DNA of 64,000 nucleotides from Podospora bellae-mahoneyi (taxonomy: Eukaryota > Ascomycota > Sordariomycetes > Sordariales > Podosporaceae): NCBI RefSeq assembly GCF_035222275.1, contig NC_085883.1:2728001-2792000 (forward strand). The letters are read 5' to 3'. The translations under genes and the position numbers were made by a program. The notes under the pieces were generated by a model, which was not told the DNA's origin, did not search any database, and saw nothing but the letters and a program-made list of their open reading frames with translations. This document shows, piece after piece, positions 37,124-49,089 of this stretch. The first letter of the stretch is position 1; each line of letters begins with the position of its first letter.

Positions 37124-40100
37124 TCAATGATGTCCCCCCAACCCCGTCCCACTAGTGCTCAACAACAACTTTCTATTCTTCTTCACCAAACTAACAAAGC
37201 TCCTCTCCAGCTTCTCCGCCTCCTTCCTCGCCGCCGAAAGCGCCTGCTCCGCATCCTCCAAACTCATAAGCGGCACATTCCCAAACGGCCCCGCCGGCCC
37301 CCCAGCGCCCGGGGGAACATGTCTCTGCCCTGTTCCTGTCCCCTCCGCACCACCACCACCACCACCACCACCACCACCACTACCATCCACCCCTCCCTCA
37401 AGATAACTCGCAAACCCACCCGGACTACTACCCCCAGCTTCAGCAAACGCCCCGACCGGACCAGGATAATTCAGCTCAGGAGCAACAGCATCAGCCATAT
37501 CACCCCCCCCATGCCCAACCATCCCCGGTCCCCCAGCTCCATACAACCACGGCGCCATCGCCCCCAAATTCGCCGCCGCAGCAGCATTAGCTTGCGCCTG
37601 TTGTTGTTGTTGCTGCTGCTGCTGCTGCTGTCCCCCTCCTTGTCCACTCCCCCCAGTCCAGTTGGAGATCGCCTTAGGAAAACTCATATCCCTAGAGTTG
37701 AGGTTCAGTCTCGGGAGGACATACTGATTGATGTAGTAGATCGCCTCTTCCCTCTGGATCTTGTTCACCGGATCGCTAGGAAAAGCTCCCTTGCCCTGGG
37801 GGAAGTAACTCGGTGGTCCATTGGGAACAGCTCTCCCTTTAACGAGCGAGAACCCAGAACCCGTGTCGTGACGGGAAGAGATGAATGACGCCGGGGAGGC
37901 TGCCTCCTCCGCGATTGCATTTTGGAGCTCCAAAAATCTGTCTTCCTCGTCGGCGGTGAGGTTGCGGACGCAATCACCGTTGGGGGTGATGAGGATCCGG
38001 ACACCGTCGACGACCTTCCTGACGGGCTTGCCAGACAGCAGAATGGCCTGATCCTCTTCGGTAACCATGTTCTTGGTGGGAGTCATGGTGTTCTTGGCTG
38101 CCAGCTCCCAGAGACCCGCAGCGTTGATGTCATTTTTCCACCGGTCGAGGGGGATGGTGGTGGGCTGGAAGAAGGCGAGCTTCTCGAGGTTCTCGGGAAC
38201 TAGGCCGGCTTCGTGGAGGCTTTGAAGGATCTCGTGAGGCAAGGGCCCCTCGCGAGGGACGGCGGCGTTCTGCTGGTTGCCACCATCGGGGGTGTTGGAG
38301 TCATATCTGTTTTTGTGAGTAGGCTCACCAGTCAAAGTAGTAGTTTCATTGGCGGTAGAGCGGTAGGTTGAAGACTCTTCCTTCACTTCCTTGACCTCCT
38401 TGGACTCCTTGGTCTCCTTTGTTGAGGGAGCAGGGGAAGCAGGCGGTGGCTCGGAGCTGCTCTTCGCCGTGGTCGGTGTAGCAGCTGGCTTCTCCTTTTC
38501 CTTCTTTTGCTTCTTCTTGCGGCCGATGATGGGCCCAATCTCGACCTCGGGCTCTGGCTTGATAGGCTGCGCAGCGAGGACGGCCGATTCCTTCTTGGTC
38601 AATTCCTTGCGCTGCTTTCGCTGTTGGCTCTTGGTCGTGGTCCGGGTTGGGGCGGACCCAATCCTGGAAGACGGAGGAGGCGAGTTGGTCCGCGAGGCCG
38701 AGATGGAAGCGGAAATAATGGAAGCGCTGTCGGAGATCAGTTCGCTGGCAGGTGTCTCAGGCCGATGGGCAGATGCCGCGGCCGATGAGCGCGCCGAGGG
38801 CGCGGTGACAGACGGACCCGCACCCATGATAGGCGTTGATGGTGTCTCCGTCTTGGGCGTGGCCACCAGTCTTAGAGTTTTAGGTGCAGCCCGTGAAAGT
38901 GGTGACGAAACGGAAACCGGTGTCGGAGTAGGCAGCGCAGGGAACGCCGAGTCCTTCTCTGCGGTAGTCGACTTTGTCGATGCCGAGGGAGCTTCCAGAT
39001 TCCGAATCTGGGAGACCTTGGTGGCAGCCGCGATATTGAGAACGCCAGGCACAGGACGCTTGTCGTTCTTCTTATCAGCAGGAGCAGCAGTAGACTTTTC
39101 TGCGGCCTTGGATATGGCAACAGTTGAAGGCGCCTCCAAAACCTTGACAGGTGCCGTCCTCGCAGCCGCAGCCGCAGCAGCAGCCGCAGCAGCAGCCTTT
39201 TCTTTCTCCTTCTCCTTCTCTTCGGCCTTCAACCTCTCCTTTTCCGCCTTCTCGGCCTTCTCTCTCTCAAGCCTTTCCGCTCTCTCGGCCTTCTCCCTTT
39301 CCTTCCTCTCCTTCTTCTCCTCCTTCTTGGTCTTCTTGGCGCTCTTCTCAGGTGCGGCCTCACCTATCAACTTCTTGCTAGAGCTTATTTTACTTGGTGC
39401 TGGCTTTGGTGTAGCAACAGGTGTGGCCGCAGCTGAAGCCTTTGGTGAGTTGAGAGCTGGGAAATCTTCGTCCTGTAAGGTGACTATCTTTGGGGCCTTG
39501 GCTTTTGCAATCTCCTTGGATAAACCACTTTCAGCGGCCAGTGCCTTGATGATATTTTTCGCTTCAGAGGCTGATGGAGTAATTGTGCGTTTGCTTATCA
39601 GCGGGCTTGGGGCAGCTGATGGGGCAGATTTAGACGAAACCTTGGGCGACGCCACTGACGGGGTTTGTCGCCCAAAGTTCATGGTGTGGAGTGACGCATG
39701 TGATATAGCAGGTGAATGTTGAACGCTTGGAATTGGAAGTCCGGGTGGCGCCGAAGGCGTTCCAGTCTTACCAAAAATCTCAAAGCCCCCAGGGGGGTGT
39801 CGAATGTTGACATCGATAGGCTCATCCGCCACAAGCGCGTCGATGCTGGGTCTAAACTCTTCGAGTGAGAGTAAGTCGTCCTCTATAAACCAAGTTAGCT
39901 TCCATATCTTTTGAATGGCTCAAAATGCAAAGCTTCAGATGAGAAGATACATCTAGGAGAGAGACCGCTGGGCCTGTGGGGCAGCGAGGATGGAGGAAGG
40001 AGGAAGAAGGAGCACAAGCAAGCAGCGCCATTATATACAGGAGAATTAAGTCACATCAAGACTACCATCATCGTCTTCCGGTTGGTAAAGTGTACTATCG

Positions 40101-43100
40101 GAATGGTGCGAGAAAAAACGCTTTATTTTATCCACCGATGCCACCTCAGCCCCAGCTGTGTTTAAAACCTGGGGCCCAAGTTAACGTACATGAAGGAGAA
40201 CCCCAAAGGAAGACGATGAGAGCTTGCCTGACGTGACCACAAAAAGTCTGGTGTTGTTTTTTGTCTTTCCATGACCGCCCGCCCCAACCCTTGAGATGTA
40301 TCCCAAGGCCATTAATCCACCAACAAAATGCAAGTGACGCCAGTGCTAGGCGGGTCCCTCCCTCGTGAAACCAATGCCTGCGATGCTCGAGAACCGTGAT
40401 TTAAGCCCGCTCACCATAAGAAAAACAAACAAAAAACAAACAATCCCCTGGCTGAGCCACCCAAACCAACGCTGTCGTGATATATAGTGACATAAAAAGC
40501 CAAACAAAACGCATGTGCTCCTCCTTCCCTCCAAAAAATGATAGTGATATGTGTGTAATGCAATGCAAAAGCAAATTTTTCGTGAAATCGCGGCCGGCAC
40601 TTCCGGATCAGAGTCGTCATCACCATTGCCGGTATGGCTGGTTATACATCATACCCTGGTTGGTGTACCCACCTTGCGACTGACCGCCGAACACACCTAG
40701 CCCGAGTCCGCCATTGCTCTGTTGCTGCAGGGTTTGCTGCTGGTGTTGCAAGCTCTGCTGATGCGACTGCATTCGCGCCTGAAGTATGCTCGGGTCTGCA
40801 AGATCAACTATGCCACTCCCCCCAGAGGAGGAAGTGTTAGCGTTTCTGTGCTTCTTCCCCTTCTTCTTCTGCTTTGAACCCATGTCTTGGAATGCTCCAG
40901 GCTGCGAGGCAAAGAGCGAACCGAGGTGGTTCGAGGCAGGAGCCGGGGTCGAGGAGTTGGAAGGTGGGTACTGGTTAGGGTTGAAAGAGAACGTGTACTC
41001 ACGCTTACCGGAATCATGAGCCTGGGCACCTCCGCCCCTGTTGCGGTTGATAAGTTGTTGCATAATCTCGTTATCCTTTGACGCCCCGCCGAACGCCGCC
41101 GTCAAGCCAAATCCGTGCTGCCCAAACATGCCGGGAGGTGTGCCAGTCGACTTGAGACCCGGAGGCGGCGGCGGCATGGAGGAACCATAGTATTGGTTGC
41201 CAGCCTGGTTGTGGAACGTTGAAGGCATCATGGACGACTGCTGAGCCATGATGCGGGGATTGCCCGTGAGCTTCACCGACGTAGAGGATGCAGCGTCTCT
41301 GTTGTCGTTGGCGAAGCTGAAGCGGGAGCCCTGGCGGTTGTGGCCCTGTCCCTGGAAGAGGGTGTTGGTCTGGGCTGTCAAGTGTTCGACAAACCCAGTT
41401 GGGGGGCGCATGAAGCTTCGCTGTTGAGGCGTCATTGTCCTACTGGCGGTACCGATAGACCCAAGATTCGATGTCGATTGGGTCATGCCAGAGCCCACAG
41501 CTTGACCAAAGAAGCCATCGGCACTGCCTCTTTGAATGGGTGGTTGAGCGGTGCGCCGTGGGTCAAAGCCGTGGGTGTCACGAACATGATCCCGGTCCTC
41601 TGGTTCGCCACCCAGTGCGAGACTGCCACTGCTTTCAGGCTCGCCCTCTGAGGGCTCACGGACACTCGCAGTAAGCTGGTCACCAGTGGTGCTCGCGGCC
41701 TCGGACTCCCTCATCGCCCGGCGACGCTCGCCTCCACGAGAATCGAAAAGAGGAGGGTACTTGGAAGCATCATCCTGCTCAGCACTCGGTTTTGGCCACG
41801 CCAGAGCGCAGCCTTCGAGCGACTTGAGCAGAGACTTGAGGGTGTCCTGAGTGGTGCGCTTGGCTCTTTCAGCAGGAGTTTTGGCCGACTTGGTTCGCGT
41901 AGCCGGCGATGCCTCTGCGGGGGTTGGGCTTGGCGCCGAGGGAGGTACTGGGGCAGATGCCGGAGCTGCGGTGGAAGGCCCTGGAGTGGGAGCCGGTACA
42001 TCGGCAACTGGCTCGTCCTCCACAGCAGACTCGGTCGTAACTGGCAGCGCATTCGAGATGGCAGGGCTTGGTGCGGCACCACTAGTGGCATGGCTGCCCC
42101 TTCTGCTACGAACCTGTGGGTTACGTGCCCAGTTCGCGGTGGCAGGCAGCGCCGGGCCATCGCCGTGGTCTGATCCATCTTTGCTAGAACTGCGAATCAT
42201 GGGCTGGGCAGCTACCGGTGCAGGCGAAGGATGGCTCTGCTGTCTTGATGCAGAGCGAGAAGAACCTGCGGCGTGGGGTATCGGTTTCTGGGCATTGATG
42301 CCGTTGATGGACGATAGATCCTGCCGCGTGTAGCTGTCCTCCTCCTCAGCCAGCTCATGCAAGAACATGCACTGGCGGTTGGTACATGTCTCGTGCCGCA
42401 ACCAAGCAGAACAGTATTTCGTCGTTCCTAGCTGCGCCCTGAGGACTCTGTCCCCATTCATGGACCCATTGACTGCCTGGATGCACTTGGTTGCATCCTC
42501 CTGTTTTTCAAAGGTGACGTAAACACCCAGAGATTGGTTGTGGCCGTCAGTGCCACGTCGATTACTAATCGATATTTTCTGGATGTTGCCGTACTGGCCA
42601 AAGAATTCGGGCTTTCGAAGGGTTTTGAGCAACTCGTCTTCACGAACTGTCGGCTGCAACCCGGTCACATAAACCAGGTTCTTTTGGACAACTCGGACGC
42701 CGACAAGGTTCTTGCGACTGTGGTTTTCGGCCTCTCTTTTCTGGGCTTCCTTTTGCCGTTGCTCAGCGGCACGCTTTTTTTGGCTCTTGGCCACATTGGC
42801 TCGGAATGCTGCGTATCTGGGCTGCTGTCAATATCCAAAGCCAGGCATCATCTTATGAACCCCACTTACTCCTCAGGTGTGACAACTTTGTACTCGATCG
42901 TGGCTTCGTTGTAGGGACGACGACACGCAGGACATAGCCCGTTCATATTGTTCCTAATGTTGTTGAAACAGAACTGACATATCTGTAGCGAGTGGGCGGT
43001 CAGTACTCTGATGAGCAAATCGCGCAGGGTGTTGACGGCAGCATACCTGATAACCACAGGGGCATGGACGGAAGTTTCGATCTGAGAGATCGAACTCCTC

Positions 43101-43275
43101 GATGCAGAGGGGGCTAGTAGTATGGTTAGCATGGAACTTGCGCTGGAGGTGCGAGAAGAGGGGGCGCCGAGCTGCGGATGGCGGTACTGCTGGTGGGGAC
43201 AGAAAGCCCCCTGAGGAGGGAAACCACATACCAAGTATCCTCATCATCGTCGATGAATGTGTCTTGGTGCGTCAT
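37124..43275 (-). CDS. NOT4: NOT4: RING/RRM ubiquitin ligase subunit of the CCR4-NOT complex
   Basis: E3 ubiquitin ligase of the CCR4-NOT mRNA decay complex. Exons 43275-43232, 43113-43047, 42982-42870 and 42816-40673 encode the C4C4 RING (CPLCIEEF..., CPCGYQICQFC, CPACRR, residues 15-57), a Lys/Gln-rich linker, an RRM (NLVYVTGL at about 120) and a C3H finger (CSAWLRHETCTNRQCMFLH). I join these to 39882-37124 through a 790-bp intron (AAG/GTGGGT ... GCTAAC ... TTTATAG). The donor is in phase 1 and gives EDDLLSLEEF; the total length is divisible by three (1708 aa). The large downstream exon has no ATG of its own near its start and no upstream exon that fits, and long NOT4 proteins are usual in filamentous ascomycetes as I recall. 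It is low in complexity, with poly-Ala, poly-Gln and poly-Gly runs and an EDFPALN motif. If the long intron is kept, translation ends at 40620 (806 aa). Two separate genes remain possible. Confidence 0.78.
37348..37380. repeat. (CAC)n coding microsatellite, poly-Gly
   Basis: About 11 CAC/ACC units; on the minus strand they encode a glycine run near the C-terminus of the long NOT4 product. Confidence 0.85.
37599..37631. repeat. (CTG/TTG)n coding microsatellite, poly-Gln
   Basis: Eleven consecutive glutamine codons on the minus strand, CAG and CAA mixed, inside the NOT4 C-terminal region. Confidence 0.85.
39883..40672 (-). other. Candidate 790-bp intron of NOT4
   Basis: Starts CAAG/GTGGGTACACC and ends GCTAAC, 8 bases, then TTATAG; both ends fit the consensus. 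It contains the TGA at 40622-40620 that would end a shorter NOT4. An alternative donor in the same phase (GTATGA) lies 18 bases further in. The middle shows no long open frame on the minus strand that looks coding. Confidence 0.6.
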
Positions 43276-44042
43276 TGTGAATTATGTGGAGGTGGAATCG
43301 TCGAGATGGGGTTTGTTCCGATACTCGAGATGTGGTTTCGAGTGGCAAGATCGAAACGACGAGGTGGTGGTGTGCTTTTGGGCAATATGCTGGATGTAAA
43401 CGGCCAAGGCGAATTAAACTTGGTGCTGGGGTTGCACGCGGTTTCTTGAGATTAGAAGAGTCGAGGTAACAAGCCGAAAATAAAATACTCGGAACAAGGT
43501 TGGAGAGACCACTGGGTGCGCTTGGTACTGTATTTATTGATTTATGCTGGACCAACTTGCTGGTGGAGGTGAATGAAAAGAACAAGAGACGATTGTCCAG
43601 CGGCGAGCAGAGCCTTCGAAAGCGTCACGGAGTCGCTAATCCGCTTTTGGTTAGTCTCGTCTGGCACGTGTCGCGCTGTGCTCGGTTCTCCGCGAAAGCA
43701 ACAACACCACTTTACAGATGAAGCGTCAACGACTATTTGTCTCAGCAAACCTGGGGATAGCTGGTGTCTTTTAATTGGGTGTTTTTTCAGAAAGAGTAGT
43801 TGAGATCAGTCAGGTAGGGTAGAGTAAAATCGAAGGCCACGTTCATATATGTATTTGTACAAAAGAAATTGTGGGGTAGCTCGCTCTCGGCTTCAAGCCA
43901 CGTGATGGGTCACCTGACTCAGCCATGGATTCGAGCTCCAAGCTTTCGACGTCAATTGCAAATCGACCTCGTCAAGCACCCATATTCGACTGAGGGCACT
44001 GGTTGATTCCCAGCAATTGGCTTCAGCCCCCCGACTCCAACC
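43276..44042. other. Divergent promoter region between NOT4 and the complex I gene
   Basis: About 770 bp between two genes transcribed away from each other. It contains two CACGTG palindromes, at 43665-43670 and 43899-43904, the second about 140 bp before the complex I ATG. These could be E-box sites for bHLH factors; that is inference from the motif only. Confidence 0.5.
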
Positions 44043-44968
44043 ATGGCCAGCAAGCTCTGCAGAAGCAGGGCTTTGGCCTCCGCTTTCCGGCCAACAACCT
44101 CCTCCATTGCGGCGCCCATGGTGCGGTGTTTTGCCAACACTGCCCGTAGCAATGTCGCCGTTCCCAAGGACGCCCCGAACCCCCGCGAGCTTCCCCGCGA
44201 CCAGATCGGTACGCTCAAGGCCGCCCCCGTGAACCCTGCCGACAAGTACCAGGCCAAGGCGGATGATATGCACAAGTATGGCGCCTGGCTTATGGGCTGT
44301 CTTCCCAAATACATCCAGCAGTTCTCTGTGTGGAAGGACGAATTGACCATCTATATCTGCCCCTCTGGCGTCATCCCTGTCTTCTCTTTCCTCAAGTGTA
44401 AGCCGGCAGCCCGTTACGCCCCCTGGGTGATATCCACCCTCTCTAACCTCGATTCATCATAGACAACACCTCTGCCGAGTTCACCATGGTCAGCGACATC
44501 ACCGCCGTCGACTTCCCCACCCGTGACCAGCGCTTCGAGATCGTCTACAACCTCCTCAGCATCCGCCACAACTCCCGCATCCGCGTCAAGACCTACGCCG
44601 ACGAGGCCTCTCCCGTTCCCAGTCTTACCCCCCTCTATGATGGCGCCAACTGGTATGAGCGCGAGGTGTACGACATGTTTGGTGTGTTCTTCGTCAACCA
44701 CCCCGATCTCCGCCGCATCATGACAGATTATGGCTTCGAAGGTCACCCCCTGCGCAAGGACTTTCCCCTTACCGGCTACACTGAGATTAGGTATGACGAG
44801 GAGAAGAAGCGCATTGTCACAGAGCCCTTGGAGCTCACGCAGGCGTTCCGCAACTTTGAGGGAGGCTCCAGTGCCTGGGAGCAGGTTGGATCTGGCGTGG
44901 ATGTTACGCCCGAGACCTTCAAGCTGCCGACACCAAAGCCAGAGCCTCCTAAAGAGGAGAAGAAATAG
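44043..44968 (+). CDS. NDUFS3: Mitochondrial complex I 30 kDa subunit (NDUFS3 homologue)
   Basis: Iron-sulphur-protein fraction subunit of NADH:ubiquinone oxidoreductase, in the matrix arm next to the quinone site. Two exons, 44043-44397 and 44463-44968, with a 65-bp intron (GTAAGC ... CTAAC ... CATAG, phase 1); 286 aa. An Arg/Ser/Ala-rich mitochondrial presequence ([17 protein letters not shown]) begins the protein. The family signature is complete: [21 protein letters not shown] followed by [17 protein letters not shown]. The C-terminal extension ends in a Lys/Glu/Pro tail. The length fits the fungal 30 kDa subunit. The promoter is shared with the divergent NOT4 gene. Nothing unusual is seen. 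Confidence 0.97.
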
Positions 44969-45535
44969 ATGGAGACGAGGAAGAGGGGGGCTTTGTAAAT
45001 ATTTTGTGTTACCAAGGCGTTCATACAGCAGTCTTGTTAAGAGTTCAGTGGAGTGCCAAATGCAATGTGTGAGGTGTCAATCTGGTGTTGCCCGTCCATG
45101 CTGCATGATTATATTCGCATGTATCCTTCGTTCAAGGGGCCATATGAGGAGGAGGTGTAAGCCATTTACATGACAAGGAATGCTGAAAACCAGGAAAAAA
45201 TCACAACGGTCCCTTATCTGCCTGGCTGCAAGCCAGAAGCCAACATAACCTTCCTGTTGTCATAAATAGCTGCCTTAACCTCAGCCTACAGCTTTCGGAG
45301 CAGCATGTGGTTGGGATTTAGCTCACTTGCACACCACATCATCAAACGGCCGATGTTAGGTCGGCATTCAAGGTTTTATGATTTAAAGTACAGACAAGAG
45401 CACCAAGCTCCAGTTCATGTGCAGATATCGAATTTCAAAATCTATAACGCCAGAAAAACTATGAAATATCTCATACTGCACTAAGCTTATTTTTTTCGGT
45501 CTTTTCACATTGGACAGGAGGTTTCCTGGTTGTTT

Positions 45536-45537
<2 letters not shown>

Positions 45538-45566
<29 letters not shown>
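45538..45566. repeat. Poly-T run (29 T)
   Basis: A mononucleotide run in the 3' intergenic region between two convergent genes. It may mark a retroposition scar or be a simple slippage tract; no element is visible next to it. Confidence 0.9.
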
Positions 45567-45854
45567 CAATTTTCATAGATTATCTCACACTGCATTGCAG
45601 ATGACTCGGGAATCAATGTTCATCATGGATCGATATCGTCATTGTATTGTCTCATCACCTCTTGCCCTGAATATTCCATAAATGGTCCAATTACTTTCTG
45701 AATTGCCCGTGGTATAGCTCAGTACCAATACCTATGTACTTCGGCATGAGGTATTTGGTGATAGTCATGCCCATAAATTGAATACTTTGGTAAAGAGGCT
45801 GACCTTGTCATCATCAGACCTCTCCTTCACTGTCATCTCACTTCCATGTAAACT

Positions 45855-45985
45855 GGGCTCTCTCCAACCGATATTTCCAAAGCTGGTCTCTCATGAGCTG
45901 ACCTCTTTAAAACGGACCTCTTAGAAGTTGACCCCTCTTCAACTGTTCTCTTTTAAACTGACCTCTCTCACACTGCCCTCCTCCC
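45855..45985. repeat. Degenerate tandem repeat (TGACCTCT units)
   Basis: Successive units GAGCTGACCTCTTTAAAA, CGGACCTCTTAGAA, GTTGACCCCTCTTCAA, CTGTTCTCTTTTAAA and CTGACCTCTCTC, all variants of one pattern with a period of about 13-18 bp. Confidence 0.5.
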
Positions 45986-46405
45986 AACCTCACCCATTAC
46001 TCTCACATAATGTCACACCATGTGTTGCACTGAATCAAGTTCTATGACCAAATATTGAATATATGGGTCTGTGCATGACCGGTCTTATCCCTGGAATGCT
46101 TGTGACTACCCTACCTAACTAGGCGGCCAGGTCAGCACTGAGATGGTCAAGCGAGCATTAGATGAATTCAGACTGTCTTCAAGGCTCACGATCTCAGCTT
46201 CAAACATACACCCGTGACAAACAGCACTAAAGAGAGCCAGTTAAATCAAAGTGAAAGAATCCTCATCCATATTTGACTTGATATACACTTGATATACACG
46301 TGACTTTTCCATATCCAATCCTTAAACCTCCAATATACCCAGCGTTTCTACCTAGCGTATATACCGCGACTAATCCAATCAGGCCCCATATCCCAGGCAG
46401 CCTGC

Positions 46406-47693
46406 CTAATCATACCAAATAGCATTCATCCCAAACCCCGGCTCCGGAATCTTCACCCTCGCCACCCTATGCAAATACTCATCCTGCCACCTGTACATCT
46501 CCAACCACCCCTCCTGATCATCCGTGATGGCAACCCACTCATCGCTAAAATCACACGGGCTCACCGCGTTGGAATGACCGCCGCTCGTCGGCGTTGGGTT
46601 CAGCGCAAGCTGCTTCTCAATCGAGCCGCAGTCCCTCAGCTTGAACGCAGACCAGTACCCCTGAAGGTCAAACTTGTTTGCCCGAGACGACGCAAACATG
46701 TACTTGCCAGAAAAGGTCAGCGCGACGACGTCGGCGCGGTAGAGGCCCTTGCCGGTTTCCTTGTCCTTTTGGGGGATTCCGGGGGGGATCAAGGGGAAGG
46801 AGTGGTGGGTGTAGACGGGGAGGTGGGTGGCGGGGTCGATGACGTATTCGCAGAGGCGGTTGCCGGCTTCCATGAGGGCGTAGAGGTAGTTGCCTGAGGG
46901 GTGCTTTTCACAGTTTCTGTTAGTTTACCTGTTGGGACAGGGAGGAAAGGGGCTGACATGCCATAGCTACCCATCTAGGGTGGTCACCAGCGTCAGGGGC
47001 ATCGACACTGCCGACGAGCTCGACCTCTCCCGAGGGGAGCTTGCGGTGAGTCCACAGCTTGTTGGCGGTCAAGTCGGCCGAGTAGAGGTAGGTCTCGGTT
47101 GGGTCAAAGACCATGCCGTGGATGCCGGTGTTTTCTTGGTAGGGGTAGTTCTGGACATTGTCCTTGAGGGCACCCGTGTCGGAGACATTGAAGACGTTAC
47201 CGTAGCCGGCGTGCTTGTAGAAGGGATTGCAGTAGACGTTGTAAGGGGGCTGCTTGGCGGCCAGGAGGAAGATGGCGCGGGTGTTGGTGTCTGCGTCGTT
47301 GGCACGGGCTGGGATAGAGGGTGTCTGTTAGTGATGGGTTCAGGATGATTTTGAGGATGTCGAACAAGAAAATACGCACGATCACCACCCATGGGGTGGG
47401 ACGCCTCGTGGACTATCTCGGTCGGGCTCTTGACAGCGAAGCTGGACCATTTCTTCATGGCAGCGCCGTAGAGGTTCTTCTTGGCATGCTGTTCTTCATG
47501 GTGAGCAATTGGTGTAATTGGAGCTGAGCTTATCGGTCAATCGTACGTCAAAGGTCATCCACGAGATGGGCTCATCGTGAGGAATCTCGGTGCGCTTGAT
47601 GAGCTTCAGAGTCAAAGCCTCATCGTCAAACTCAACGGTGAAGATGGCCCCTGGAGGGGTCCAGGTGCCGCACATCAAGTGGTGGAGGGGCAT
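46406..47693 (-). CDS. CMLE: Carboxy-cis,cis-muconate cyclase (3-carboxymuconate lactonizing enzyme)
   Basis: Cyclises 3-carboxy-cis,cis-muconate to 3-carboxymuconolactone in the fungal protocatechuate branch of the beta-ketoadipate pathway. Four exons: 47693-47547, 47488-47380, 47308-46962 and 46903-46406; they sum to 366 aa, the length I recall for the N. crassa enzyme. Long stretches agree with that protein as remembered, for example MKKWSSFAVKSPTEIVHEA, ENTGIHGMVFDPTETYLYSA and KIPEPGFGMNAIWYD. The fold is a seven-bladed beta-propeller. Introns 1 and 2 are standard. Intron 3 (58 bp) begins GCATGT and ends AAAAG with CTAAC about 15 bases before the acceptor, a GC-AG intron. The conserved junction PRWVAM/HPSGNYLYAL fixes these ends. 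The gene is divergent to an intradiol dioxygenase gene 1.4 kb away. Confidence 0.97.
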
Positions 47694-49089
47694 GGCTGAA
47701 AATGACGTCGGCTACCGATGCCGGGACTTTTTTAATCTGAGCAAAATGGGAGCTTGGGGAGAAACAAACAGCTCAAGAGTGAAACCTCGACGACGAAAAA
47801 AAAGTTGCAAACCGACGATGCACTGTTCAATCGTACGATGACGGAATAGTTCGCTCAGGCCGGTATGAAACTCAATCAACTACGGAAACTAGGCTCATTT
47901 TGCGCATCTGGCTTAAAATGTTTTGACCATCAACTTTTTCCCAGCTCCTCGATTGCTTGCCGGCCCTCCCACGAGCAAATGGTGTGCAGGACAATTGTTT
48001 TACCCCTCGTTGCCCTCAAGCTCGGGATTTAGCGATGTGGGGGGGTGCCAAAACGGCAGGGGTCGGATGCCGCTACCGGGAGATGGATGGACCGGGGGAC
48101 GGCTGGACGTTTGGCCCAAACAGCGCCGGGTTTTCAGTTTTGATTCCAGCCAGTGGATGACAGCCGATGGCTGAAGATTGTACTGCGCTCTCACCGCAGA
48201 ATGCAGTTGGAAATGTGAGGTCAATGTGTGAGGTTGAACCAAGCACAGACAGACGGCACGCGCCGTGATGGGACTGAGATACGAAGACCCTGATCGAAAC
48301 AAGCTTGTTTCCCCAACTTGTACCCCCGAAACCCCCAGATTTCGGGAGCACGATACATCTTGTCAGCCGGAGCACTCGGATGAAGGCTCATCCTGGCCTC
48401 TTTCGACGCTTTCGAGACCACATGCGCCCCAGCTCGCAGCTGCGCTTCCCCATAGCTCACGCCATGTCTTTGTCGAGCTTTGTCTTCGTCAAAGGGCCTC
48501 GGGCTGGACAACGGAGCGCGATTCAGTGTCGGTTCCATGCCGGTTCCATGTCGCCCCAGACCAACCCCCAGAAAGCCGCGATGCCAAGCTCTCGGCCGTC
48601 AGCTTGACTGGCAAGCCGTTGCCATGGGCCGGGATGCTCTGGGGTTTTGGTGGGCGGACCGGGGGTGGGTTCGGTGGGTTTTGAGTGGGCGTTCCTGGGC
48701 CCCTGGCCCTGCCGTGGCGCTTGTCGGATCTTCGTGGGAGAAAGCGACTGCGGGACAACCTTAGTCCTCCTTCACCCCACTCCCGAATTGGGGGAACTTG
48801 GAGATGCTGAAGCTGCCGCGACGGCTGTCCGATCAGGAGCGGCGGGGAAAATGACACCACAAGGGGCTTCACATCCTATCACATTGCCTGGATATGCAAT
48901 ATGGCAAAGGATGCTTGACATAGAGGCGAGATTTCCCAGATCATTTGTATATTAACCTCATCCCGTCTCTCCCTCTCTGCCACTTCCTCTTCCCCATCCT
49001 CATCCTCATCACATCCACACATCTCATCCCCAGATCTTCATCTAATTCACCAACCACAACCAACCAACCAACCAACCACAACCTTCACA
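47694..49089. promoter_or_regulatory. Shared divergent promoter region, CMLE and dioxygenase
   Basis: About 1.4 kb between the two ATGs. On the dioxygenase side a TATATTAA box lies at 48948-48955, 135 bases before the ATG, followed by a CT-rich stretch and a CCAA repeat (49050-49078), the pattern of a strongly expressed fungal gene. No long coding frame is supported in the region. Common control of both genes is inferred from the arrangement. Confidence 0.5.

Larger units (their letters stand above)
44969..46405. other. Intergenic region between convergent complex I and CMLE genes
   Basis: About 1.4 kb without a supported gene. It contains a run of 29 T at 45538-45566 and, at about 45855-45985, a stretch of degenerate 16-19 bp units around TGACCTCTTTTAAA. 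The base composition is more AT-rich than that of the neighbouring genes. Confidence 0.5.

Noticed and set aside
38391-39722. 443-codon plus-strand frame opposite the NOT4 C-terminal exon
   Set aside because: It is the mirror of a low-complexity Ala/Ser/Lys-rich coding exon; its composition follows from the repeats and it has no start context or domain.
40561-40640. C/D-box snoRNA inside the long NOT4 intron
   Set aside because: A GTGATGA box is followed by CTGA after only six bases, too close for a guide RNA, and there is no terminal stem.
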